This document shows, piece after piece, positions 12,006-25,959 of a stretch of 35,506 nucleotides of DNA; the stretch's first letter is position 1, and the number at the start of each line of letters is the position of its first letter. The position numbers and the translations under genes were made by a program. The stretch is from NCBI GenBank assembly GCA_016758965.1, contig JAEPRB010000335.1:1-35506 (forward strand), read 5' to 3'. Below the pieces are notes generated by a model that worked only from the letters and a program-made list of their open reading frames with translations, was not told the DNA's origin and searched no databases. This stretch comes from Circinella minor. Its lineage: Eukaryota; Mucoromycota; Mucoromycetes; Mucorales; Lichtheimiaceae.

Positions 12006-13478
12006 CATACTTTTTTCTAAACTAATAATTTTTTATCTTTAATAGGTTGGGCTGGTTTGGTGATGATTTTATTAGCATGGTGGATGTCAAGTGTAAGTTG
12101 CTTGATATTTAATTCTTATTTACATTGTAATTATTATTATTAGTATTTTTGCTTACGATATATATATATATATATATTATAGTATACTGGTGTCATTATG
12201 CAAAAATGTATGTACAAAGGAAAAAGTCGACGATTAGCATCATTTAAAGAAATTGCTACTGAATCATTCGGTGCTATTGGAGGTAAATAATAATAATAAT
12301 TTTATAAGAGTAACCATGCAACCCCCCTCCCCCGACAACAACCTTCAATATAGAAGAAAAGAAGTAAAGTAAACTAACTTTTGTGTATAAATATGTTTTT
12401 TTTTTTTTAAAAAAAAGGCTGGGTAAGCTTTTTCTTTAGTACTTGGATTTATCTTGGTACACCTGTCCTTTACTTGGTTCTTGCTGCTCAAAATATGAAT
12501 CAACTCTGTGCTGGCACAGCTGGTGAACTCGGTCGTCTTAAATGGACTATTATTTGGTGTGTCGTTGTTGCAATTCCTTATATCTTTATTAAATCTATGA
12601 ATAATGTAGCTTGGACTAGTGCATTAGGTATGGTGGCTATTATGGTTACTGTAAGTATTATTATTTTGAATTATTGCCTAATGTTTTGCGTATATTATTA
12701 TGATCTGATAACTAAAATTTAAAATTATTATTAATAATAGATTATCATCACAATTGTCTTGGCTGGTATTGATGCTCCTAATCAAGCTGCTACTACAGTT
12801 CATGATAATGTCATCTGGGATGGTTTTCCTATTGCTCTTGCTACTATTTCATTCAGTTTCGGTGGTAATGTCGTATACCCTAATGTTGAAGGTTCCATGA
12901 AAAATCCCAAGCGTTGGCCTATTACTATTGTTGGTGGTCTTGCCACGTGTGCTGCTATGTACTTGGCTATTGCTGTCTGTGGCTACTATGTGTACGGTAC
13001 TGATGTTCTCAACCCTGTCTATAACAGCACTCCCGATGGACCTGCTAGAACAGTAGCCATTGTTTTAATTACAATTAATGTGGCCGTTTCTTCTCCCATC
13101 ATGTTGGTATCATTTGCACTTGATGTTGAAGACATGTTAAATATTACTGTTGAAAAATGTGGTAAGAAGAAGGAATTCGTTTACCGATTTTTAGTTCGTA
13201 TTGGTATTATGATCATCGTTGCCGTTATTGGTATTTTGATTCCATTCTTTGATTTGCTTATGTCATTGATTGGTGCCTTTGCCAACTGTGCTCTTATCAT
13301 GATTTTCCCCGTCTTGTTCTATATACGTTTAACTGGTTTCCGTAACAAGAACATTTTTGAACATGCATGGCATCTTTTAATTATTATTGTGGGTCTTGTT
13401 GGTTTGATCTTTGGTACTTGGACTGCTATCGAGGATCTTGTTGATGCCTTTACTGATGGTTATGAATACGAACTTTAG
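11450..13478 (+). CDS. Amino acid transporter, AAAP/AVT (SLC32/36-like) family (7 exons, 441 aa)
   Basis: Exons 11450-11522, 11675-11793, 11934-11949 (16 nt), 12046-12092, 12183-12282, 12418-12650 and 12741-13478 sum to 1326 nt and stay in frame. A soluble N-terminus of about 45 residues is followed by the first membrane helix with YYNIVCLVAGTGMLGL, the typical start of the amino acid/auxin permease fold. Further helices include the FSFGGNVVYPNVEGSM segment in the middle and several hydrophobic helices to the C-terminus (about 10-11 in total). By family knowledge such proteins are H+-coupled or vesicular amino acid carriers at vacuolar or plasma membranes; substrate and membrane cannot be told. 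Exon 6 uses an AAG acceptor. A (TTA)n tract fills the intron after the 16-nt exon. The gene is convergent with the anillin-like gene. Confidence 0.92.
11960..12005. repeat. (TTA)n trinucleotide microsatellite in a transporter intron
   Basis: About fifteen TTA/ATT units lie between the 16-nt exon and the next exon of the transporter gene. The tract is intronic, so length change would not alter the protein. Confidence 0.9.
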
Positions 13479-13907
13479 AATATACAAAATCCAATTTCAT
13501 TTTTTTCTTTGTCACTATACCTTTATTTTTTATTTTATTTTACACTTTTCTTTTAAATTAATTATGAATGTATTATATATTTATATTATATTCCTTTTTT
13601 CTTCTCCTTGATTAAAAACATAATTTCCCGGTTGTATTCTTTTTCTCTAGAAATTCCGTTCAACTTGCTTCAAACCCTTTACTCTATTAATACAACAATT
13701 TTCTCACGCTCGCAGTCCTGTCATGTCTGCATTTTTTTTTTCTGAATTGAACTAAACTATATAATGTACACTAAAACTAAACTAAAATAAACATAAAATG
13801 ATCACTGGTTTTTTGATCTCATTTATTTAACATTATACATACAATTTCGTCTTGTACGAACAACATTATTGATTAAAACTTTGTGTGTCGTGTGTGTGTG
13901 TGTGTGC

Positions 13908-13941
<34 letters not shown>

Positions 13942-13988
13942 TGTGGCTGGTCCTCCTTCCCTTTTTTTTTTTCTCTGGAGTGTATTTT
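13479..13988. other. Convergent 3' intergenic region
   Basis: About 510 bp between the stop codons of the convergent transporter and anillin-like genes, so it should hold both 3' UTRs and poly(A) sites. A (TG)n run (about 13881-13905) passes into a (TA)n run (about 13909-13938). No ORF of note. Confidence 0.6.
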
Positions 13989-16482
<2,494 letters not shown>

Positions 16483-16979
16483 TGTAATAACATGTATAAA
16501 TATCTTTCCTTTTTTACTTATACGTTTATACAAGAAATATTTTGGTGTAATCAAAGAAGAAAAAAGAGAGAGAGGAAAAGAAAAGAAATTAAGGAATGGA
16601 AAACATTCATCTATTTCTTTTTTTTTTTTTTTTTACTTTTTGGGAAAGTTCGACCTATTCACGTTATAAAACTCTTTATCGCATAACTATCAAAATAAAT
16701 TTCCGAAGCAAGGTGGTATGTTGTAATGCAATATATATATATATATATGATTGCCACGTATATTTTTACGTTATACTACGTAACAGTAACACAACTATTT
16801 CTTATACTTTTTTTTCTTATTAAATATATATAAGTATTATTTATTAATTTATTATTAAAATGAGATGTTGAATAAGTACGTATGTATAATTATGTAGAAA
16901 AAAAAAACTGAAGAATTAAGTAACGATATTTTGTTTTTTGTTAAAATGAATAGAAATTAATTAGGCCAGCTAACTAATA
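16483..16979. other. Intergenic region: anillin-like promoter and 3' end of the GH16 gene
   Basis: About 500 bp between the start codon of the anillin-like gene and the stop of the next minus-strand gene. Contains purine-rich and poly(T) patches (about 16557-16635) and short AT runs. The bases nearest 16483 should carry the promoter, those nearest 16979 the 3' UTR of the glycosidase. No other feature seen. Confidence 0.5.
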
Positions 16980-18897
16980 CTAATTACCCCAAGTCAACCA
17001 AGAATAATTATGAAAAAGAATGAAAAAATAAGATAATGTTAATAAAAATAATATGGTAATAGAATGGTGTATAGTATATATAGTAAAAGTAGATGATGCT
17101 TGCGACGATACAGATAATGAAAGAGTTTGTTCGGGAGTGGTGGACTGAATTTGTTGAATTGGATTGTTGACCGTATTTCTTTGCCAGGGCCTTGGGACAC
17201 TTTTCACGGTTGGTTTATATTCTTCCTCTGATGATAGTGGTTCCAAAACCGCTGGCACCTCAAGTCACGCAATAATATTATTAAATCGTGGATCACATTG
17301 ACTTTCTACCTTTTTAATGTATGCGGAAATAACATCGTGTTGTTGCCACTAAAAAATATATAAAAAATTATATTTGTTATATTATATTTTGATAATGAAT
17401 AAAATAATGCCTTTTTTTTTTTGATTTTTGATTTTTGATTTTTTGTTTTACTCGGTATATTTATATATGTTTATATTTTTTCCTTCCCCTGGAAAATTTA
17501 TAAACAAATATGAATTACTTACTTCAATTGGACCACGAGACCATTGTGCAGTACCAGATTCAATGCTTCCATCCCATAAACCGATTTGAATACGACTATA
17601 GAATTAATCCATGTATAATATATACATATATATTATGTAATTCTAAATTAAACAACAGACGGGATATATATATATATATATATATGAAAGAAAAGAAAAG
17701 AAGGAATGATAATAACTTACGCTGGTTCCGATGGAAATTTACATTCACCTGCGGGATTGCACGTTTCTTGTTTTTCTTTTGTTCGTACATGGTTTCCATC
17801 AATAAACCATTGAATACGTTCAGGGCTCCTGCATATGACAGTGATTTTTTTTTGGGGGTTAATGCAATTACAAACAAACACACACACACACACACATGTA
17901 TATATATAGTATATATGTAACCTATGATTTTCTAATCCTTCTCTCCTTTTCATTTACTTTCAAAAAGAAAAACATACCAGTCAATTGTATAAGTATGATA
18001 ATCATCAAAGACAGGTCTACCCTGTACTTCATGATAGCCACCATTTACTGTATATAATACTTCATGACCATAAAAATAATTGGTTCTATAAATTAGTTAA
18101 CATGTGTAATTCAAATTCATTAGTCTATTTGGCTTTTTCTTTTGTCACTCTCAGCTGTAAAAAAAAAACCCATATTCAATTAAAAAAAAAAGTAAATTGA
18201 TAACATACTGAGCATGATTTGGATCACCTAAAAAAGTGAAAAAAAAAAGGAGATAAAAGTGAGGACATGTTATGTCAGATTTCGGCTCCCCCACTCTCTC
18301 CATTGTTTTATTCATAACTGTATAACTTAAGGAAAAAAAAAAGAACTTACCTCCTAGTAACTCAATATCAATTTCATCACCACCATCACCAATTAAAATG
18401 ATAGCTGTGATAGCACCTCCTACATTAGCAGATTTTATAGTGGCTGAAACACGACCATAATGCATATAAGTAGATGCATTAAATGTTGGACCTCTTCCTT
18501 CAAATTGATTATATGGTAGATCTATATAGTAATTTTCATATATTTTATATAGTAACATCAAATATATGGTTTTTTTTTTTTGTATTAGTCTATAGCTAAT
18601 TTGTTTTTTTTTTCAAATGTACATATAATACTTACTCTTAGCATCATGCATACGAACAAATTGTCTTGGAGGTACTAAATTCATTTGAATACCACCATCC
18701 GTAACATCATATGTATCTTGGATAGTGTTTTCAACAGACCATCCTTCTGTGGATAGAGTGAAATCGGTATTATAATTAATACAATCCGTTTTTCCATTTG
18801 TAGCGGGTACTGCCGATACAAAACTTATTATTATTGTTGTATAAACAAATAATAATAAAATATAATTTAGCAAATAAGTCATTAATAACTTTTTCAT
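16980..18897 (-). CDS. GH16 Crh-like cell-wall transglycosylase, secreted, with in-frame TGA before a possible GPI tail
   Basis: Exons on the minus strand: 18897-18636, 18521-18351, 18227-18209 (19 nt), 18085-17978, 17828-17721, 17595-17523 and 17348 onward. Joined, they are open to a TGA at 17267-17265 (274 aa). The same frame then stays open for 94 codons to a stop at 16982-16980. The N-terminus is a signal peptide (hydrophobic core after MKKLLMTYLL). The catalytic GH16 signature is GGDEIDIELLGG, with the two Glu and Asp of ExDxE, followed by HTYTIDWSPERIQWFIDG, typical of Crh enzymes that link chitin to beta-glucan. Beyond the TGA comes a Ser/Thr-rich stretch and a hydrophobic C-terminus that could be a GPI signal. 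Either the TGA ends a soluble enzyme, or it is removed or read through. A 51-nt GT...AG segment (17309-17259) would delete it in frame. Confidence 0.87.
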
Positions 18898-20795
18898 GAT
18901 ACTTTTTTTTTTTTGTTTTTCTTTAAAAAAAAAGAAAACTGTTATCTTTTGATTTTTATAATAAAAAGGGAGAAAAAAAAAAGGAAAAATGGACTTGGGT
19001 TAAAAAAAAAAAAAGATATCTCTTTATATATGGAAGAAATAATATACATTTTTTCCTCCCTCTCTCAGTATATAAGTATAAAGACATAAACAGATAAAAA
19101 TTAGTCTCACCGAGTATATAAACTTTTTAATTTTAAGAAACATTGTTTGCTTGCTTGTTGTTATGGGAGATTATATGTTTGTATATAGATAACTATAATC
19201 CCATTTATGGAAAAATTTGTTTACAAAGGGGGGAGGGGACTTTCCGGGGAATATATCTTTTTTATTATATACAATGATAATCATGTATTCCCCCCCCCCT
19301 CTTCCTCCTTTTCTTTAAATTCACGATTTCATCTTTATACAAAAGTAATACAAGACATGACAATTTATGTACTCCCTTGATATAAATAGGTTATATAATA
19401 ATATTCGAATTGCTTATTAATCACATATATATATATATATATATACATTAAAACAAATTCATGCCTTTGCAATGACTTATGATATACTTCAAATAAAATA
19501 ATCAATATAATAGTTTTTAATATGGCGGGTGGGGTGTTCTAGTTTCAATAGTGTAAATAATTTTTTTTTTAAAAAAAACATAAAATCACATATAAACTTG
19601 GATGGGGAAAGGACAAAAGAAGAAAACAAAACAAGATTTAAGTTGTATTCACGAGATATTCGTGATCATAATACTTAATAAAAGATGAGGTTCTTTTTTA
19701 GTGTCTTTATAAAATAGATAATATATGCATATACTAAAAAAAAAAGAAGTGTGATGAATTTTTTTTTATACATATCGTAACAACAATGTTATTCACATAC
19801 CAATTCATTAGTAACAACATGAATAAGTGATTTATAGGATGTTTTATTCCCTGAATACGTATGATCATTGGACAACAGTGGAATGCTAGTTATTACCTAC
19901 ATAATATTGAACCTAAAAACTTTTTTCAAAGCATACTATACATATATATTAAAATTGGCATGTATTGTTTAATACTATACTTGTAATCCCTATATATTAT
20001 CATAAATGGAAATATCATTCTAGCCATGGAATGATATCTGTGCGTACGTATGTATTGTTAATCAAAACATTAATTTTTAATTTTTAGTTGCTTAATATAA
20101 TATCTGTTATATTGAAAAAGTATATAAAACTGGTCTTTTTTTTTTTATTTTTTAACTTGACATTTGTTTTACAAGAAGTTTTTCTTGTGGCGCAATTTAT
20201 CGAGTATATTGTTTTCTCGTATTATTGAAACACAAAAACTAATCGCAAAAATAAAATAGTCTTCTTTAATAAATATATATAATTATTAACAACAGAATGC
20301 CTTCACTGTTGTTGAGTTTCTATCAATTAACTCGCAAATAAGATAAAACATTTTATTATTGATAACTTTAATTATTTGAAAACTTTTTATGAATCAATGA
20401 GTAATATATAAGAAATCTTTTTTTACGAGAACCTTGAAAACGATGAGGAATTCCAAGAATAATAATATGGTTTTGAACTGAGAAAGGGGATGGAAAAGAA
20501 TAACACATTCTAGACTTGTTTCATCCTATTATATTTTCTTAAAACCCCCACCCCATTTACGTTTTTTTATCTTGTTTTATTATAAAATATAATAATAAGT
20601 TAACAAAATGGAAGCTATAAACCTGTTATTATTGAGTGTATGAGTCATTATTATTATGTTACGTACTTTTTTTTTTTGCTTCTTTTATGATCCAAAGAAA
20701 GAAAATTCTATACAAAAAACAGAATTTGACAGCCGAAGTTTTTTTTCTTTTAAAAAAAAAAAACACGATCTTCTTTTTCCTCTATTACTCAAAAT
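18898..20795. promoter_or_regulatory. Long divergent intergenic region between the GH16 and XPB-like genes
   Basis: About 1.9 kb with both neighbouring genes transcribed outward, so both promoters should lie here. Holds many poly(A)/poly(T) patches, an (AT)n run near 19428-19445, two poly(C)-containing patches (about 19232-19240 complement-rich G run and 19291-19300) and a T-run/A-run junction just before the helicase ATG (about 20740-20763). I see no coding sequence and no named regulatory motif. Confidence 0.5.
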
Positions 20796-22817
20796 ATGAA
20801 CACACATTTTGATCCAACGGCATCAGCTAAAGATCGACAGGAAAAACTTTCTAATCTTTTGTCGTTTATTCAAAAACGTAAAGAAGAAACACAACCAAAG
20901 TCTGAAACTATTACTACACCAGCCGTAGCAACAGACGACAACGAGAACAGTGAAAAGAAAAATGATATGACAACACCCGTAATTAATGATCCATCAGACA
21001 ATAAAAAAACGATCCCTCAAAAACGTAATGCCAATGACGATGACCAAGACAATGATTCTACTACTACTACTACTACTACTACAAAGACAACAGATAAAAT
21101 AGCTGTTAAATCCGAAAAGAAATCAGTGTCACCAGTTAAAAGTGCACCACCAACAAAAAAAACAGTAACAACACAACCAAAAGCCATTTTACCTCCTTAT
21201 GCATTTAAACAGGATACACAAATACCCACTTTAGACATTACATTAAAGCCAAACATTGATGTACGTCCTTATCAACGTGAAGCTGTGAATGCCATTGTCG
21301 ATCAAGAAACACAAAAGGCACAATCAGGTATCATTGTCTTACCTTGTGGTGCTGGTAAAACTTTAACTTCAATTCTTGTTGCCTGTGAACTCAAAAAACC
21401 TGTCCTGGTCGTCTGCTCAACTATTATTGCTGCGGAACAATTCTGTAACGAATTTTTAAATTTTACTACATTAATGGCATCCAAAACAGGCATGTTTGCT
21501 GGACAAAAGAAATGGCCTTTCAATGGACCTACAGGTGTTTTATTTACAACATATACTATGTTGGTCGATAGTAAAAATCGAACTGCAGACAGTAAAAGAA
21601 TGACCAAGTTTATTTATGATGCTACATCTTGGGGTATGGTTATTCTTGATGAGGTACATTGTGTACCTGCCAGTAATTTTAGTAAAGCAATTGCTAAAAT
21701 CAAGACTCAAGTTCGACTTGGATTAACAGCTACTATGTTACGTGAGGATGAAAAGATTGGTGATTTGAAAACATTTGTGGGACCTACATTGTATCATGCA
21801 AAATGGAAAGAATTAGCAGATAAAGGATATATTGCCAAGGTGATTTGTACTCAAGTGGAAACTGGAATGGATGAACCTTTTCGTCAAGTATACCAAGATG
21901 TCACTGATTCGGCACCTGCAACAGGTGGTCATAGCAATAGTAGTGTATTAGGTCATGCTCATCATGTCAAGAGTTTATTATCTATTTTGAATCCAACAAA
22001 ATTACATATTTGTCAACGGTTGGTTCAATATCATGAAGCACGTGGGGATAAGGTATTGGTATTTTGCGATCATATCGATGCCTTAAAAATTTATGCTGAA
22101 GCCTTGAAGCGACCTTTGATTTATGGTGGTACATCAACCGATGAAGCACGTACATTATTGAAAAGATTTCAAATTGATATACCCAAACTTGACAAAGATG
22201 CATCATGGTCGGAATTATCAGCACAAAGAGCACTTAAAGCTAAATCTATTAATACGTTGTTATTATCCCGTATTGGTGATACTAGTTTGGATTTACCCGC
22301 TGCTACTGTTTTAATTCAAGTTTCATCTCATTTTGGTTCACGACGTCAAGAAGCACAAAGATTAGGTCGTGTTCTCCGTGCCAAAAAACGTTCCGAAAAG
22401 GGTTTTTATTCTCGATTCTATACATTGGTGACTTCAGATACACATGAAACTACATTTTCTGAACGTAGACGACAATTTTTAGAAGAAGATTGTGGATATG
22501 GTTATCAAATATGGGAAATTGGAGATGTAGATGAAGAAGGAGGTGGGTGGGGCGTAAAAAGTACACAAGATGAAAATGCTCCAGATGATGATGATGTAAA
22601 AACAGAACCAGTGACATGTATGATCCAAGGTGCAGATGAAAGACCCTATACCCGAGCAGCAGATCAAGCAGTACTTGCTAATCAACTTCGAAATATAAAG
22701 AATGTTCAAGTAGAAGAAGATAATTCTGATGATGTAGCCAATATTACAACGCCACCATTATCATCATCCAATAAACGTGGTACTACAGCAATTAAAAAGA
22801 AGAAGAAAACTGCATAA
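20796..22817 (+). CDS. XPB/Rad25/Ssl2-like DNA helicase, intronless and N-terminally short (673 aa)
   Basis: One uninterrupted frame. Residues 1-150 are low-complexity and charged. The helicase core follows: RPYQREAV (about 157-164), Walker A PCGAGKT (183-189), DEVH (285-288), LGLTATMLRED with the XPB RED motif (316-318), GYIAKV, and motif VI QEAQRLGRVLRAKK (518-531). These are hallmark XPB motifs; by family knowledge XPB is the TFIIH translocase used in promoter opening and nucleotide excision repair. Canonical fungal XPB is about 800 residues with a long conserved N-terminal region before the helicase. Here that region is replaced by short disordered sequence, and there are inserts near residues 370-390 and 460-480. 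It may be a paralogue rather than the TFIIH subunit. The acidic C-terminus ends in a Lys run. Most other genes here have introns; this one has none. Confidence 0.88.
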   Translation: MNTHFDPTASAKDRQEKLSNLLSFIQKRKEETQPKSETITTPAVATDDNENSEKKNDMTTPVINDPSDNKKTIPQKRNANDDDQDNDSTTTTTTTTKTTDKIAVKSEKKSVSPVKSAPPTKKTVTTQPKAILPPYAFKQDTQIPTLDITLKPNIDVRPYQREAVNAIVDQETQKAQSGIIVLPCGAGKTLTSILVACELKKPVLVVCSTIIAAEQFCNEFLNFTTLMASKTGMFAGQKKWPFNGPTGVLFTTYTMLVDSKNRTADSKRMTKFIYDATSWGMVILDEVHCVPASNFSKAIAKIKTQVRLGLTATMLREDEKIGDLKTFVGPTLYHAKWKELADKGYIAKVICTQVETGMDEPFRQVYQDVTDSAPATGGHSNSSVLGHAHHVKSLLSILNPTKLHICQRLVQYHEARGDKVLVFCDHIDALKIYAEALKRPLIYGGTSTDEARTLLKRFQIDIPKLDKDASWSELSAQRALKAKSINTLLLSRIGDTSLDLPAATVLIQVSSHFGSRRQEAQRLGRVLRAKKRSEKGFYSRFYTLVTSDTHETTFSERRRQFLEEDCGYGYQIWEIGDVDEEGGGWGVKSTQDENAPDDDDVKTEPVTCMIQGADERPYTRAADQAVLANQLRNIKNVQVEEDNSDDVANITTPPLSSSNKRGTTAIKKKKKTA

Positions 22818-23022
22818 AAAAAAAGTAATGATGATAATCATATTATAAAACGAGTTAGTAGCTGTAGTTGTAGTAAGAAATAGTATTATTTTATTAGTTA
22901 TTTAGATCAAAAAAAAAAAAAGTACAATGAAATTCTATTTTATTAAAGTAGTAAAATTAAAAAATGATTATAGATAAAATGAGAGGAGGGGAAAAATAAA
23001 AAAAATTCAATGTTCTTGTTTA

Positions 23023-24607
23023 TTAATTAGTTACCCAAGCATTTAAAATGGCAACAAATGGTACCAAAGCTTCATAAACATCTAATACCTTATCTAAAAA
23101 GCCAGAAGATACAACATCCAAATCTGAAAACGTTTTGGAAACGATAAAACTTTTGAATCGTAATAATTCAATTTCAGGATGATCACGAGCAATATTTTTG
23201 GGAGCCACTTTTAATTTATCTTTATCATCAAGTGCAGCTATTCCATCTCGACCGAATGTTTCTTTGATAATTGGTAAAGTTAATGCTTCACGTAATAAAT
23301 CTCCATTTTGAATTATATTATGTCGAATACTTCCAAGATCTTGTGATGATAAATCATAAACTCCTGCCATCACACAAGTTTCATTATTAGGTCGTACAAC
23401 AATAGTATAACCAGGTAAAGGTGATCGTTTGCCACCACGACTAAAAGATGCTTTCATATAACTCTTATAAGGTATTAAATCCTTTGAAAATCGTAAATCA
23501 CGACTAGTTATATATGATTCAATTAGTTTCTTTCTCTTTTTTTCTTTATTATTAATATTATAACAAAAACTTACGCTTGTCTATAAACTGCATATCTTGG
23601 TTCTTCAATCAATATAGTTGGATCGACTTCATGAAGTTGTTCTGAAAGCATTTTAACAAAGTCCATAAAGTCTCGTCGAACTGTATGCCATCGTTTCTTA
23701 TTACAAAGTAATTTTTTTTTTTTTTAGTGAATTTTGATTTACTTATTTTGCTTATCCTCCTAAAAAAATAAATAATTACCTGGTTTAAATGCATAAATTC
23801 ACGAGAATTATCAGCAATTAGTTCTGCAATAAATTGCAATTGGTCTGGATTTAATGCATCAGGAAATGGCGAACCTTTTGGTCTAGGAATCGTTACTGTT
23901 GTTGTATTATTTGATTCTTTATCCACTTCTTCATCTTCATCTTCAGTATCAGTTAATTTTTTCTTCTTTTTAGTAGTAGTAGTAGTAGTAGCAGGAGTTG
24001 TTTTCTTTTTACGTGATTTTATTTGTCCAGATCTCAAACGAGGTGGAGGCGATTGAAAGTCATCGCTTGACGATTCTTCTTTTTGTACACTTGAATCTTC
24101 ACTTGACTGATTGTCATTGTCGTCCTCACTATAATTTGTGTCGTTGTCTTCTTCTTCTTCTTCTTCTTCTTCTTCTTCACTACTAGTCTGTGGTTCTGGT
24201 TGTTTCTCTTTTTTTGTATTCTTCGTACCACGTGTTGTTGCTCTTGTACTTTTACGAGTTGACACACTCTTATTTTTAATAGGAGAAGTTATTATTTCTT
24301 CTTCTTCTTCTTCTTCTTCTTCATCACTTGATCGTTCATGAGTTGCTTTCTTTTGCTTTTTAGTGGTAGTTGCAAGTTGACGTGGACTTTTACGTTTTTT
24401 AATCGTATTTGTTGACTTGTCTTGATCGGTTTTTGTTGATACTACTTTATCTTTCTTCTTTTTGCTATCACCTTTTTTTTTTTTTATTAATTTTTAATTT
24501 TCAATTTAATATATATTTAACAAATCTCATTCATTTATTTATAATTATGACAATAAAAAAAAAAAAATGTTGACAGTTATTTTACCTTTTTTCTGCTGCG
24601 TAGCCAT
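23023..24607 (-). CDS. DUF2461 (TIGR02453-type) protein with long charged N-terminal tail (4 exons, 438 aa)
   Basis: Exons on the minus strand are 24607-24586 (22 nt), 24471-23780, 23696-23575 and 23503-23023; total 1317 nt, all in frame. After a tiny first exon (MATQQKK), residues about 8-205 are disordered: Lys/Arg-rich with two Glu runs and a Thr run, suggesting nuclear localisation. Residues about 210-438 match DUF2461: LNPDQLQFIAELIADNSREF, KRWHTVRRDFMDFV and the signature ARDLRFSKDLIPYKSYM, then GYTIVVRPNN. The biochemical role of DUF2461 is not established. The gene is convergent with the XPB-like helicase, stops about 205 bp apart. The exon 2 acceptor lies after a long A run on the sense strand. 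Confidence 0.85.
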
Positions 24608-25624
24608 TTTTGGAAAGGGAAAAAAAAAAAAAAAAAGAGGAAAAAAAAAAAAAGAGAGAGAGAGTAATGCAAGCGGTGCTACTATTATAGGAGTATTAAA
24701 AAAAACACTTTTCCCCAAATCGAACTACCTTTAAGTAAAAATCGATCTACAGATTTTGAAATTAATACTATTCATCTATCAACAAAATAGCACGATAATA
24801 CATTTCAGTTGAGACTTTTTCTTTATTTGTATATATATAAGAAATAATTCAAACCGTATAACTCTATTATTATTATGGGATACACTATATCACCAACAAC
24901 CATAGACAACGAAAGAATTTTTACACTTTGGTTTTTTATAATATGGAATGAGTAAAATAATTGATAATAAATGTTGAAACCCTCTATCTAAATAGTATTT
25001 TATATATTTACAACATAATTGGAAAATCAACAGCTTCTACTTGCTTGGCTAAACTTTGCCTTCAAAATGTAATGTTTATATAAATAAAATACATACGTAT
25101 GACTTTGTTGGTTTACTATAGTTCGTATGTGATTAATAGTTTGAGATCACAAAGTAGATAAATGTTTGAAAAGAATACGTAACCCAGTACTGATTTCTAA
25201 ATAACTTAAAGGAACTCATTTGATAGCCATATTTATGTACATTGTTCCTTTTTTTCATTATACTACGTATTTCACTTGATAAATTTTAAAAATTAAAAAC
25301 TCACAATAATGAACATCAATGATAGAGTTATAAGGTAAGTAGATCAATGTTTTTTTTTTTTTTTTTGAAGGATGCTTAAAAAATATAACGTTCAATCTAC
25401 ACTACGTAGAATAAAAATAGTGTATTTAAATATTAAAAAAGTTTTCTTGTCTTCAGATTCTGATAAGAAGTAAGATAAAAAGTTAATTGAAAAAAGAAAA
25501 CCTAATCCATACATCAAAGAAGGTCATTTTACTGATCTCATCCAATTTTTATGCATACTTTTGCAGAAGTATATTTTCTGCAATCCTTAAGTACCAAAAA
25601 GAATTAGGTAACAAAAATTTACAT
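24608..25624. other. AT-rich intergenic interval left of the transposon island
   Basis: About 1 kb. A purine-rich A/G patch at 24615-24663 directly precedes the DUF2461 start codon and is probably promoter or leader. The rest is AT-rich with no coding potential I can support. Confidence 0.5.
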
Positions 25625-25728
25625 AAATAGTAAAGTTAGTAAATTTTTGCATTGTGTAAATACAAATATATAAATATAAATGTACTTACTCCCCCCCCAG
25701 TTAGTTTCACGTTGGAGTATTCCTCCCT

Positions 25729-25917
25729 TTACTCCATGACCCCATTGGGATTCTCTTCCTTTTCATCAAAGTCGTCATCATTTTCATCGTTTAAAGCAGC
25801 TCGATGGTTGCCACGACTCAAGGCAGCAGGTCTTGAATTAATGTCCCTATTGGACTGAATATAGGCAAGCAAGATTCGCCCAATATTACGCCCTCCATTG
25901 AGATCACGGTCCAGTAA
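25729..25917 (-). pseudogene. Isolated last exon of a TnpB/Fanzor-like gene (left, inverted copy)
   Basis: Sixty-three codons ending in TAA at 25731-25729, preceded by a good AG acceptor. The frame starts LLDRDLNGGRNIGRILLAYI, the RuvC-III block of TnpB/Fanzor proteins, with the catalytic Asp codon at 25905-25903. The rest is an acidic tail ending in EENPNGVME. It matches the last exon of the right copy with only about ten differences over 189 bp by eye, but here the DRDLNGGRNI motif keeps the family consensus whereas the right copy has changed to NHDLHGGRNI. No upstream exon is attached: homology to the right copy stops near 25955, where sequence of opposite polarity begins. Confidence 0.7.
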
Positions 25918-25959
25918 CTACACGGAAGTTTAGGTTGATGGGGATTTTTTTTTTGTTAG

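Noticed and set aside
17510..17953. Several overlapping ORFs on both strands inside the GH16 gene
   Set aside because: They run across introns and simple repeats (CA and TA runs); the spliced minus-strand model explains the conserved sequence.
25652..25858. Plus-strand ORF within the left transposon arm
   Set aside because: It is antisense to the last exon of the TnpB/Fanzor-like fragment, whose frame shows the conserved RuvC-III block.
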